From Saprospiraceae bacterium (GTDB taxonomy: Bacteria; Bacteroidota; Bacteroidia; Chitinophagales; Saprospiraceae), in the NCBI GenBank assembly GCA_021604865.1, contig BQJU01000007.1:89362-153361 (forward strand): a stretch of 64,000 nt of DNA, given 5' to 3'. Within the stretch, counting starts at the first letter, position 1. Each line of letters begins with the position of its first letter. Positions 7,652 through 15,772 of the stretch are shown here, piece by piece. The notes beneath the pieces are model-generated. The model was not told where the DNA came from. It did no database searches and worked only from the letters and a program-made list of their open reading frames with translations. The position numbers and the translations under genes were made by a program.

Positions 7652-8982
7652 TACAGATCAGTTTCTTTTTCTTCGAAAACGACACCAAATTCCTGCAATT
7701 CTTTTAATACAGGTTCATATACTTCCTTCATTACTGGAATATTAACACCCGTAGAATTGATTCTGCCTTCCATCACCATTTTTACAAAAATCCCTAGAGG
7801 CAGGCCAACCAATCTCGACATCGCCGTATCCTCATTATCATGTCCTTTCAAAACCAAGGTAGAGGTTAATAATTTCATTTTGCCCGCCAATTCATACTCG
7901 AATTCGTGTTTCATGACGATCATGTCTTTATCGTCTTCCTTTAACTTCAGCTTTTCAAGCAGTAGTTTCTCCAGAATCAGGGCAGGTGTGGCATTTTTTA
8001 AGCGGATTTTTTTCTTGCGAAAAAGGCCAAGCCATTCCAGCTTTTTCATCACCGGAGAGTTGACATCCTCTTTAATCAAATTGGCAATTCTCTCCTTTAC
8101 GGAACCGGAGCCTTCTTCGACATAAGCCTCCATCCACTCATGAAAAGTAATGGAACCTGAGTCCAAAATGGGGTAAGAACCATCGGTTAATCCGATTTTC
8201 ACTAATGCATTCCAGGCATCGCAAAATCCTCGATGACGTATAGTGCCACGAATAATATTTGGAATACCTTCCAAGCCATATACCTCCCGATAAAGCAGGG
8301 AATCCCGATTTACATAAACTTCGTATTCCCCTAAGCCATTAATATCTGTCAACCAGTATTCTTTAAACAGCCGATTGTAGGGAACAAACTTCAGCTTTTC
8401 GTTTTTAAGGTATTGGGCAGTGCCCTGTCCTGCCAGGACAACATTACGAGGATTCCAGGTTATTTTGTAATTCCAGGGGTTATCATCACTTTCGGGAGCC
8501 ACCACACCACCGGTATAAGAGCGAAAAGCAGTTAGTTTTCCTCCCTTGGCTTTGATCTCATCAATTTGTTCCATGGCCGACATGTGGTCGATGCCAGGAT
8601 CAAGTCCCATCTCTCCCATAAATATGAGTTCGCGGTCACGGGCCTCATCACCAAGCCGGTACATTTCCTTTGACACATAAGAGGCTGTGATCAGGTGTTT
8701 TTTGAGCTTTATACAATCGTGGGCTACTTCCAGGTGCAAATGGGCGGGCAACAAGGAGACCACCACATCGGCTCTACCGATCATTTCCCGTCGATCATTC
8801 ACTTTCATAACATCCAGCCAGGTAGCGCGACCATTGGGGTGATTTTTCACTTTTTGCTCTGCTAAAGAGGGGTCCGCATCGGCCACGGTTACAAACCAAT
8901 TTTTCTCACTGGCCTGTTTGAGTACATAATTAATTAGTGCAGATGAAGAGCGCCCTGCGCCTATGATCAGGATATTGTTCAT
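7651..8982 (-). CDS. Saccharopine dehydrogenase-family oxidoreductase
   Basis: 443 aa, with an N-terminal Rossmann motif in MNNILIIGAGRSSSALI and a saccharopine dehydrogenase-type C-terminal domain. Motifs include VVSLLPAHLH, GEMGLDPGIDHMSAMEQID, FRSYTGGVVAPESDDNPW and the C-terminal GLPLGIFVKMVMEG. These are typical of the NADP-dependent saccharopine dehydrogenase (glutamate-forming) used in lysine breakdown. It differs clearly from the polyamine-pathway relative at 3652-4863. It is translationally coupled to the MBL-fold gene downstream. Confidence 0.85.
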   Translation of the reverse strand: MNNILIIGAGRSSSALINYVLKQASEKNWFVTVADADPSLAEQKVKNHPNGRATWLDVMKVNDRREMIGRADVVVSLLPAHLHLEVAHDCIKLKKHLITASYVSKEMYRLGDEARDRELIFMGEMGLDPGIDHMSAMEQIDEIKAKGGKLTAFRSYTGGVVAPESDDNPWNYKITWNPRNVVLAGQGTAQYLKNEKLKFVPYNRLFKEYWLTDINGLGEYEVYVNRDSLLYREVYGLEGIPNIIRGTIRHRGFCDAWNALVKIGLTDGSYPILDSGSITFHEWMEAYVEEGSGSVKERIANLIKEDVNSPVMKKLEWLGLFRKKKIRLKNATPALILEKLLLEKLKLKEDDKDMIVMKHEFEYELAGKMKLLTSTLVLKGHDNEDTAMSRLVGLPLGIFVKMVMEGRINSTGVNIPVMKEVYEPVLKELQEFGVVFEEKETDL

Positions 8983-9084
8983 ATTGCTTCGCTGATTATG
9001 CTAACTTTCGGTAAATTGAGCGCAATATACTACATTGGTAAAGAATGACAACTTGCGTATCCTTAAATTTTCAACTCGAATACA

Positions 9085-9576
9085 ATGACGAAACCTAAAA
9101 AACTGAAGATCAATACCCTGATTGAAGTTTATGAAGATCCAGCCAATTTAATAAAACAAGACTTCAATCTTTTGGTAGCAGCCAAAGAGGCGTTGGTGAA
9201 AAGTTATGCCCCTTATTCGGGTTTTCAGGTGGCCGCCGCAGCTATATTAGAAGATGGCACGGTCATTTCGGGTGCCAATCAGGAAAATGCGGCTTATCCG
9301 ATGTGTTTGTGTGCCGAACAAGTGTGCCTGGCTGCTGTCCGGTCCGTACAACCTCAGGGTAAAATTGTGGCGATGGCCATTACCGTCCACAACGCCCAAA
9401 ATCCGGCTACGCAGCCTGCTGCGCCCTGCGGTGCTTGTCGGCAGGTACTATCGGAAACAGAGGATCGGCAGCAAAGTCCGGTGAAGATTATTTTTGCTGG
9501 CGAAAGCGGTGAAGTCTATGTGGTAGCTTCGGCCAAAAGCTTACTCCCACTGAGTTTTAATCAATCTTTTTTATAG
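9085..9576 (+). CDS. cdd: Cytidine deaminase
   Basis: A homotetrameric-type cytidine deaminase (163 aa) for pyrimidine salvage: cytidine or deoxycytidine to uridine or deoxyuridine. Zinc and catalysis are served by C76-A-E78 and by PCGAC with C115 and C118, followed by RQ. The N-terminal substrate segment YAPYSGFQVAAA (41-52) and SGANQENAAYP (62-72) are intact. About 25 extra N-terminal residues precede the conserved fold. It is convergent with kdsB, with a single base between the two stop codons. Confidence 0.93.
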   Translation: MTKPKKLKINTLIEVYEDPANLIKQDFNLLVAAKEALVKSYAPYSGFQVAAAAILEDGTVISGANQENAAYPMCLCAEQVCLAAVRSVQPQGKIVAMAITVHNAQNPATQPAAPCGACRQVLSETEDRQQSPVKIIFAGESGEVYVVASAKSLLPLSFNQSFL

Positions 9577-9577
9577 G

Positions 9578-10318
9578 CTAATCCACCATCTTCCTGGCCC
9601 GGTCCAGGTCTTCTTCCGTGTCAATACCCTGGCTGTCCTGGTCTGTCATACCTACCCGGATGCTAAATCCTGCCTCCAGCCAGCGCAATTGCTCCAGGGA
9701 TTCCAATTTTTCCAAATTGCCTGGAGGCAATTCAGTGACAGCCAACAAGCTGGTTCTCAAAAAACCATAGATGCCCAGGTGTTTGATAAATGTAGCGTGT
9801 TTTAACCAATTTTCAGCCGGTATATTGCGCAGGTATGGAATGGCACTGCGACTAAAATAGAGTGCCCTGTCATTAACTGCTTTGACCAATTTGACCACAT
9901 TGGGGTTGAAAATATCTTCCTGTAGATTTATAGGTGTTCCCAAAGTGGCAATTTGTGTGCCGTCGTCCTGTTGCAGCAAACGTATCACTTGGCCAACATC
10001 AGCAGGATTAATAAAGGGTTCATCCCCCTGGATATTGATGATAATCTCATAATCCTTTAACTCCCTCGCCACTTCGGCACAGCGGTCTGTTCCGCTTTGG
10101 TGCGTATCAGAGGTCATTCTAGCTAATCCACCAAATGACTGCACGTGCTGCAGTATCCGTTCATCATCCGTGGCCACCACTACCCTATCTACTAAAGGTG
10201 TTTGGACTACCCGCTGGTAAACCCGTTGAATCATACTTTGACCGCCAATATCAGATAGTGGTTTCCCGGGCAACCGGGAGGAAGCATATCTGGCTGGAAT
10301 AATTCCCAATACTTTCAT
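9578..10318 (-). CDS. kdsB: 3-deoxy-manno-octulosonate cytidylyltransferase
   Basis: Activates KDO to CMP-KDO for lipopolysaccharide inner-core synthesis, in the cytoplasm. The 246-aa length is typical. The N-terminal nucleotide-binding motif IIPARYASSRLPGKPL is at residues 6-21. Other signatures are VVATDDERI, SGTDRCAE and NIQGDEPFI, then YFSRSAIPY and the C-terminal GIDTEEDLDRA. Its presence shows a Gram-negative outer membrane with KDO-based LPS. Confidence 0.95.
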   Translation of the reverse strand: MKVLGIIPARYASSRLPGKPLSDIGGQSMIQRVYQRVVQTPLVDRVVVATDDERILQHVQSFGGLARMTSDTHQSGTDRCAEVARELKDYEIIINIQGDEPFINPADVGQVIRLLQQDDGTQIATLGTPINLQEDIFNPNVVKLVKAVNDRALYFSRSAIPYLRNIPAENWLKHATFIKHLGIYGFLRTSLLAVTELPPGNLEKLESLEQLRWLEAGFSIRVGMTDQDSQGIDTEEDLDRARKMVD

Positions 10319-10361
10319 ATTTCAATAATATCATTTGTGGGAACATATTGGAAATTCCAAT

Positions 10362-10437
10362 GCTGGCCTGCAAATAGCAAACTTTCGACTTCAAAGCATG
10401 TTTGCAACCCAAAGCCGACCTCCAAACATGCTCTCAG
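10362..10437. repeat. Dispersed inverted-repeat element, copy C
   Basis: The right end is GCCGACCTCCAAACATGCTC (10413-10432), a near-consensus terminus. The inner part GCCTGCAAATAGCAAACTTT and a short CATGTTTGCAACC stretch are diverged. It lies in the 207-bp divergent gap between kdsB and the LysM gene. Confidence 0.75.
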
Positions 10438-10505
10438 CATAAAAATCCCAACACGCTCTAAAACATAAATCTAAAAATTTTCCTGGGCTTCTATATAATC
10501 TTAAG

Positions 10506-10513
10506 TATTTTTG
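10506..10513 (+). promoter_or_regulatory. Bacteroidota -7 box upstream of the LysM gene
   Basis: TATTTTTG matches TAnnTTTG. No good -33 TTG is visible at the right distance. If it is used, transcription starts near 10519, which leaves only about 7 nt before the first ATG (10526) and favours the second ATG at 10538. Confidence 0.35.
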
Positions 10514-10525
10514 TGACAAACCAAA

Positions 10526-11398
10526 ATGAGAAACACTATGCAGCGCTTTATCTTTCTTTTTAACATCACTTTTTGTTTGTTATCTGCCTCTACCGCTTGG
10601 GCCCACGGCGACAGCTTGCAATATTTATTGCCTACAGATACTATCAAACTGGAAACGGGGCCATACGGTGAAAAGATTTTTATTCACCAGATGGAGCGAA
10701 AACAAACCCTTTATTCACTGGCAAGATTCTACGGTTTATCGGTAGAAGAACTTTATTATTTCAACCAGGGATTAAAAAACCAGGTGGTTTCTCCAGGTAT
10801 TGCCATTAGGGTCCCAATCCCTAACAGGGCCATACGCCGCTATCTGGAAGCCGATCTCAACCCACGTGATTACACCCCCGTTTATTACGTTGTCAAAAAG
10901 GGAGATACGATGTATCGGATATCCAAACATTTTTTTCGCATTCCAATTGATACCCTGATGCAACGAAACAACCTGGATAAAACAGAAGTAAAAACCGGGC
11001 AATTGATCAGGGTAGGTTGGATGAATATTCACGGTATACCTGAAGAATATCGGGATTTTAAAGGAGGGCCACTAGCACGTAGAAACCATGCAATGAAAAA
11101 ATTGTACCTTCGCGAGGCTGAAGGAAAACGGGAGAAAGATCAGCAAGGAGTTGCCGTTTGGCAAAAAAACAGCCAGGCAGAATCAGATTTGTACGTGTTG
11201 CATCGCGAAGCACCAATAAATTCTGTTATCGCAATTACTAACCCAATGGGAGACCGTACAGTATATGCCAAAGTAGTCGGTAAAGTTCCGGATACAGCCT
11301 ATTCTAATTCTGTGGTTGTGGTTGTATCGCCCCTTACAGCAAAATTATTGGGCGCAAGAGATCCCCGTTTTTTTGTCATGATAAAATACCTTAAGTAA
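10526..11398 (+). CDS. Secreted protein with two LysM domains and an RlpA-like C-terminus
   Basis: 290 aa with a signal peptide cut after SASTAWA. LysM 1 spans about residues 47-93 (ERKQTLYSLARFYG...VSPGIAIRVP) and LysM 2 about 119-164 (VKKGDTMYRISKHFFRIP...GQLIRVGW). The C-terminal ~70 residues (NSVIAITNPMGDRTVYAKV...ARDPRFFVMI) resemble the double-psi barrel of RlpA-like proteins. It probably binds periplasmic peptidoglycan. The true start may be the fifth residue, Met at 10538, which gives a cleaner signal peptide (MQRFIFLFNITF) and fits the promoter spacing. It is not obviously linked to its neighbours. Confidence 0.8.
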   Translation: MRNTMQRFIFLFNITFCLLSASTAWAHGDSLQYLLPTDTIKLETGPYGEKIFIHQMERKQTLYSLARFYGLSVEELYYFNQGLKNQVVSPGIAIRVPIPNRAIRRYLEADLNPRDYTPVYYVVKKGDTMYRISKHFFRIPIDTLMQRNNLDKTEVKTGQLIRVGWMNIHGIPEEYRDFKGGPLARRNHAMKKLYLREAEGKREKDQQGVAVWQKNSQAESDLYVLHREAPINSVIAITNPMGDRTVYAKVVGKVPDTAYSNSVVVVVSPLTAKLLGARDPRFFVMIKYLK

Positions 11399-11469
11399 GC
11401 TATCGACAAATTTTATGTTTGTCGATATCGCTAGCTTTTACGCTTAATTTTTAAAATTTTCAAACCAAA

Positions 11470-12825
11470 ATGTATTACCAGAACATATTGGAAACCATTG
11501 GGAACACACCATTGGTCAAACTTAACAAAACGGTAGAGGATATCCCTGCCCTGGTGTTGATGAAAGTAGAAACCTTCAACCCTGGCCATTCCATTAAAGA
11601 CCGCATGGCACTGAAAATGCTGATCGATGCTGAAAATCGAGGAGATATCTTGCCCGGTGGAACCATTATTGAATGTACTTCCGGTAATACGGGTATGGGC
11701 CTTGCCATTGCAGCAGCCGTAAAAGGTTACCGTTGCATCTTTACTACCAGTGATAAACAATCAAAAGAAAAGATAGATTTACTCAAGGCGCATGGTGCAG
11801 AGGTCATCGTTTGTCCAACAAATGTCACGCCTGACGACCCACGTTCCTATTACTCAATAGCTGAGCGACTTAGCAAAGAAATCCCCAATTCTTATTGGTG
11901 TAACCAATACGATAACCTGTCAAATCGGGAGGCTCATTACGAATCAACCGGCCCTGAGATCTGGGAACAAACGGAGGGTAAAATCACCCACATGATTGTC
12001 GGCGTAGGTACCGGGGGTACCATTTCTGGTACGGGTAAATACCTCAAAGAAAAAAATCCGAATATCAAAGTTTGGGGGGTGGATACCTATGGATCGGTAT
12101 TTAAAAAATACCATGAAACCGGAGAGTTTGATGAAAATGAAATTTATCCATACATCACCGAAGGTATTGGAGAAGATATCCTGCCTAAAAATGTTGACTT
12201 TGACCTGATCGACCATTTTGAGAAAGTCACCGATAAAGACGGTGCCGTAATGGCTCGTCGGCTAGCCAGAGAAGAAGGGATATTATTGGGGTATTCTGCC
12301 GGATCAGCGGTAGCGGGGCTTCTTCAGTTAAAAGGTCAACTGACAAAGGATGATGTGGTGGTAGTGATCGTTCACGATCATGGCAGTAGGTATGTCGGTA
12401 AAATTTACAATGACGACTGGATGCGGGAGCGTGGATTTATGGACACCGAAATGAAAGTTAAAGATGTCATTTCTAAAAAGAAGGACAAAACTTTTCATTC
12501 TGTTCAACATGCCGATACGGTTCGCCATGCTTTTAACATCATGAAATCAATGGATATTTCTCAAATGCCCGTATTGAAGGAGGGAGAAATTGTTGGTTCG
12601 ATTACGGAAAGTGCCGTGCTTAGCTTTTTATTGGAAAACCCAATGCTGCATACAGAACAAAAAGTGGAATCCATTATGGGTGACCCCTTTCCTGTGGTAA
12701 GTGAAGAGCTCTCTTTCAGTCAGTTAAGCAAATACATCAGTAAAAAGATACCTGCGGTGATGGCGAAGGATAAGGCTGGCGAATTGCATATCCTTACTAA
12801 ATATGATATCATTCAGACTTTTTAA
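11470..12825 (+). CDS. Cystathionine beta-synthase (PLP domain plus CBS pair)
   Basis: A 451-aa fold-type II PLP enzyme that makes cystathionine from serine and homocysteine, or cysteine from O-acetylserine. The PLP lysine is K43 in NPGHSIKDRMA. The phosphate-binding TSGNTG is at 70-75, and the glycine-rich GVGTGGTISGTGKYLKE follows mid-protein. Two CBS motifs occupy about residues 335-451 (MKVKDVISKK..., ESIMGDPFPVV...), the usual regulatory domain of CBS. Without assays, cysteine synthase cannot be excluded. Its stop directly abuts that of the convergent NlpC/P60 gene at 12826. Confidence 0.9.
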   Translation: MYYQNILETIGNTPLVKLNKTVEDIPALVLMKVETFNPGHSIKDRMALKMLIDAENRGDILPGGTIIECTSGNTGMGLAIAAAVKGYRCIFTTSDKQSKEKIDLLKAHGAEVIVCPTNVTPDDPRSYYSIAERLSKEIPNSYWCNQYDNLSNREAHYESTGPEIWEQTEGKITHMIVGVGTGGTISGTGKYLKEKNPNIKVWGVDTYGSVFKKYHETGEFDENEIYPYITEGIGEDILPKNVDFDLIDHFEKVTDKDGAVMARRLAREEGILLGYSAGSAVAGLLQLKGQLTKDDVVVVIVHDHGSRYVGKIYNDDWMRERGFMDTEMKVKDVISKKKDKTFHSVQHADTVRHAFNIMKSMDISQMPVLKEGEIVGSITESAVLSFLLENPMLHTEQKVESIMGDPFPVVSEELSFSQLSKYISKKIPAVMAKDKAGELHILTKYDIIQTF

Positions 12826-13677
12826 TTAAAACAGCTCTATTTGTTGCCGTAGAATTTCGGTATCCTCGCTTTTTTTATGCTCCGGCTTCTCCTGGTTTGT
12901 CAAGAGTCTCTTAATCAGGCGAAGCCGGTGTGTATAACGTTTTTGATCCTGATTGTAGATACCGTAATGATCAATAGTATCTATTCTGACCTTACCATAA
13001 GCATGGATAATCTGTTTGTCCTCCATAATAATCCCTACATGGGTTACCCGCCCCTTATAGTTTTCAAAAAAGGCAAGATCACCAGGCCAGGCATGATCAA
13101 TGAAATGAACATTTTCTCCCTGGAAGATTTGTTGTTCCGCTTCCCTGGTCAATTTGACACCTGCCATTCTAAAGACTACCTGCACAAAACCTGAACTATC
13201 TATCCCCAATGGAGATCTTCCACCCCAAAGAAAGGGTGCATTGAGGTATCGTTTGGCTAATTTGATGATGAGGTTCGAATTAGAAACCACCATGTCTTTC
13301 TGGAAAACTGCCTGCCCACTAAAATTGTAGGATACTTCCCCTAATCTAAACCGCATCCCGTCAAAGTTAGGTAAGCGTGCACCAAGCGTGATGGGCAAAA
13401 AGTGATCTTCTGCCATTGCTGGTTGCATAAATTCCAATACAAAAGCAAAATTTTCCCGATAATCAGCATACTCACTTGGGGTGAGTGCTTTTAGTTGATT
13501 GGTAGCCATCCATCCTACGGAGTTGTCATCACAACACCTGACTTTACACCATTGCCTACCCTTTTCTTCCAATATTTCAACCATTTCTCCAAATAACACC
13601 TGGGTAAGCATTTCACTTTTGTGTGAAGCACTGTTACGTACAGGTGCCATACTAAGGGGGCAAATACAGATAGCCAT
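12826..13677 (-). CDS. SH3/NlpC-P60 (C40) protein with Ser at the catalytic Cys position
   Basis: 283 aa with no clear signal peptide. Residues 1-65 form a bacterial SH3-like region; the NlpC/P60 domain starts near residue 140 with the usual PFLWGGRSPLGID. At the nucleophile position the family has DCSG; here the codon is AGT, giving IDSSGF with Ser161. The other catalytic residues are in place (His213 in THVGII, His225 in IIHAYGKV). Intact family members are D,L-endopeptidases that cut peptidoglycan stem peptides. This one is therefore either inactive or an unusual serine variant. A palindrome of the TTCTTTGAC family lies 15 nt upstream of the start. Confidence 0.82.
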   Translation of the reverse strand: MAICICPLSMAPVRNSASHKSEMLTQVLFGEMVEILEEKGRQWCKVRCCDDNSVGWMATNQLKALTPSEYADYRENFAFVLEFMQPAMAEDHFLPITLGARLPNFDGMRFRLGEVSYNFSGQAVFQKDMVVSNSNLIIKLAKRYLNAPFLWGGRSPLGIDSSGFVQVVFRMAGVKLTREAEQQIFQGENVHFIDHAWPGDLAFFENYKGRVTHVGIIMEDKQIIHAYGKVRIDTIDHYGIYNQDQKRYTHRLRLIKRLLTNQEKPEHKKSEDTEILRQQIELF

Positions 13678-13692
13678 TTAACTGCTGTTTTA

Positions 13693-13795
13693 TTTTTGAC
13701 AAATGCGGTGGTCGGCCAAAAGTAAAATCCACAACAGTAGATTTTATTGCTTTGCTTTTGCTGACCTAATAATCACGGAATTTATCAAAAAACTA
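13693..13795. repeat. Palindrome of the TTCTTTGAC family (copy b), 5' leader of the NlpC/P60 gene
   Basis: The left arm TTTTTGACAAATGCGGTGGT starts at 13693 and the right arm AATCACGGAATTTATCAAAA lies around 13771-13790. A nested hairpin (TAAAATC/GATTTTA) sits in the middle. The arms match copy a through the TTTGACAAAT..CGTGGT block. The proximal arm ends 15 nt before the minus-strand ATG at 13677. A -7-like TATTTTTG (minus strand, 13835-13828) would place the palindrome inside the transcript. Confidence 0.7.
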
Positions 13796-13953
13796 TAAAA
13801 AAGGCATTCCTGAGTGGATCTTCTTTTCAAAAATAATAAATATCTGTTAAAGTCCGTTGATTTGGTGTTGCCAAGCGACAAAAATTCAATAATAACTTAA
13901 TCTCCTCTTTAAATTAGCCCTAAATTGGGCCGGATTTATAAAATGAAGTTTAT

Positions 13954-15003
13954 ATGAAAAAATATGTACTTGTTGCGCTCAGTATGATCATGATAGCAGG
14001 ATGGGGTAAAGCTCAAGACCAACATTTTACCCAGTTTTATGCTTCTCCGACCACCCTTAACCCTGCTCTGACAGGAGCTTTTGAAGGCAAATTTCGCCTT
14101 TCTATGATTTATCGGGATCAGTGGCGTAGTATCCTGCCTAATCCACTGGCAACCTTTTCTGCTGCTGCAGATTTTCGTTTTAGCTTTCGCCCAACACAAA
14201 GAGTCAAAGACGCCATTGGTTTTGGTGTTGTTTTTTATAATGATCGTCCTAGTGAATACTTTTCAATCAATCAGGTCTACCTTTCGGGGGCTTTTCACAA
14301 GTCACTCAATTCGGAAAACAACCAGTTTTTGACCCTCGGGGCGCAGGTGGGTATCTCCCAATGGAATACCAATTACAGTCAATTGTCTTTCAATGATCAG
14401 TTTGACGGAACCAATGGTTATTCTGACCCTACCCGGGAAGAATTACCGGAAAACAATTTTGCTTTTGGCGATTATAATGTAGGCTTGAATTATAGTTATT
14501 CGCCTGACTATGGTATTGGCTTTTATGTAGGAGCTGCCTTAAATCATGTCCTGGAACCGGCCGTCAGTTTTTTCTATGACGAAACTGACCCGGAGAAGTA
14601 TGCTGACGACCAATTACACCGAAAATATACGGGTCACCTCGGATTAGTGATTCCTGCGGGTAAATATGTACAAATTCTGCCAAGGGCTTTGTATTATTCC
14701 CAGGGACCACACCAGGCCATGAATGCCGGGTCTAATTTTCGTTTTTTGGTAAATGACATTAATGGTACGGCGCTTCATGTAGGCAGCTGGTTGCGTTTGG
14801 CCGCTGATGAGGTCAATCCATTACATACCGATGCCGTGGTGGTGATGGCAGGTATTGAATATCAGAATTTTTTGATTGGATTTAGTTACGATGCCAACCT
14901 GGAAGACTATTCCAATACCAAAAAAGGACAGGGAGCTTTCGAAGTTTCTATTGCCTACCTTGGTGAATATGATAATGAAACAATTGTGTGCCCTAAGTTC
15001 TAA
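13954..15003 (+). CDS. PorP/SprF-family type IX secretion-associated membrane protein
   Basis: 349 aa with an N-terminal signal peptide ending near GWGKAQ. It opens with the hallmark DQHFTQFYASPTTLNPALTG, followed by FRLSMIYRDQWRSI, and the rest is beta-strand rich. In characterised members PorP/SprF anchors or assists the type IX secretion and gliding machinery in the outer membrane. Bacteroidota carry many paralogues, often beside adhesin genes; here no partner adhesin is adjacent. It is convergent with the VTC-domain gene across a strong hairpin. Confidence 0.9.
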   Translation: MKKYVLVALSMIMIAGWGKAQDQHFTQFYASPTTLNPALTGAFEGKFRLSMIYRDQWRSILPNPLATFSAAADFRFSFRPTQRVKDAIGFGVVFYNDRPSEYFSINQVYLSGAFHKSLNSENNQFLTLGAQVGISQWNTNYSQLSFNDQFDGTNGYSDPTREELPENNFAFGDYNVGLNYSYSPDYGIGFYVGAALNHVLEPAVSFFYDETDPEKYADDQLHRKYTGHLGLVIPAGKYVQILPRALYYSQGPHQAMNAGSNFRFLVNDINGTALHVGSWLRLAADEVNPLHTDAVVVMAGIEYQNFLIGFSYDANLEDYSNTKKGQGAFEVSIAYLGEYDNETIVCPKF

Positions 15004-15011
15004 AATTCAGC

Positions 15012-15047
15012 GTTTGTTTGGAGGTCGGCTTTGACCTCCAGACAAAC
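15012..15047. terminator. Hairpin between convergent genes, also a minimal repeat copy (D)
   Basis: The 15-bp stem GTTTGTTTGGAGGTC (15012-15026) / GACCTCCAGACAAAC (15033-15047) has one mismatch and a 6-nt loop. It consists of the two termini of the dispersed repeat family brought together with no inner sequence. It lies 8 bp after the PorP/SprF stop and 12 bp from the VTC gene's stop. It could end transcription from both sides, although no T-run follows. Confidence 0.6.
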
Positions 15048-15059
15048 CCTCAGTGAAAC

Positions 15060-15686
15060 TTAATACATAATCAAACTTGTTCCTGTAACATACTTCGAAT
15101 GTTTATCTATTCGAAAGGGAATGTATTGGGTGATTCGATCAGCTTCATGTTCGAGCGCTTGGTCGTATTTGAGTTCGAGAATCACTTTGTGGGGTAGTTC
15201 ATGTACCAATCGAGGGAAGGAAGAGTTAAAGGGGCCAAATTGAAGGCGGTGGTCTACCGTAATCCGGAATTTACCATTAAAGGTGCTGTAATATGCTCGT
15301 TGATAAGCATTGAGCAAGGCCGGTTGCAATTGAAGTTCTTTCGTCCAGTTTAAGTTCGGAATCAAGTTTATCAATGAATTCCAATCCTCAACTTCACGGT
15401 CTTCCCATTCTTTCCGGCCCAATTGATTGTCTTTAATTTTGGTTTCCAGGCGAATGTTTCTGACCGTTTCTATAGGATTGCCGTACCAACGAATTCGATA
15501 TTTGTGCCGCTTGGATATTCCCATCAGATTGTGCTGGAAAGTAGAAAAATCGGCCGTATCAAAATAGATGTTATTCACCTGCCGGTCAGGAAAAGCTTTG
15601 CGGAAACCAGCAGGATGCATGCGAACTAAATGTTCAACTTCAAAAGCATGAAAATTTTCGACTACGTATTTATGCTCATACCGCAT
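15060..15686 (-). CDS. VTC-domain (polyphosphate polymerase-like) protein
   Basis: 208 aa, almost entirely a VTC/CYTH-like tunnel domain. It opens with RYEHKYVVENFHAFEVEHLV, then NIYFDTADFSTFQHN, then the basic strand KHKYRIRWYG. Next come the acidic-basic LETKIKDNQLGRKEW and near the C-terminus VILELKYD. These alternating Lys/Arg and Glu strands are the features that bind polyphosphate and metal in VTC proteins. Bacterial stand-alone VTC domains are poorly characterised. Here the usual DUF4956 membrane partner is not adjacent. Confidence 0.82.
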   Translation of the reverse strand: MRYEHKYVVENFHAFEVEHLVRMHPAGFRKAFPDRQVNNIYFDTADFSTFQHNLMGISKRHKYRIRWYGNPIETVRNIRLETKIKDNQLGRKEWEDREVEDWNSLINLIPNLNWTKELQLQPALLNAYQRAYYSTFNGKFRITVDHRLQFGPFNSSFPRLVHELPHKVILELKYDQALEHEADRITQYIPFRIDKHSKYVTGTSLIMY

Positions 15687-15716
15687 TAAAAGATAAAGTT
15701 TAAACGGCTGTTTAAC

Positions 15717-15772
15717 GAGATCCTTTGCAGCCCGAATAGCTTGCCCCGGGGTTGGCCTCCAAACATGCTCTT
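15717..15772. repeat. Dispersed inverted-repeat element, copy E
   Basis: Read on the minus strand it starts GAGCATGTTTGGAGGCCAAC, directly after the TAA of ribBA, and continues CCCGGGGCAAGCTATTCGGG and CTGCAAAGGATCTCG. The GGGGCAAGCTATTCGGGC block is shared with the copy inside the DUF5522 gene. It separates ribBA from the VTC gene. Confidence 0.8.
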
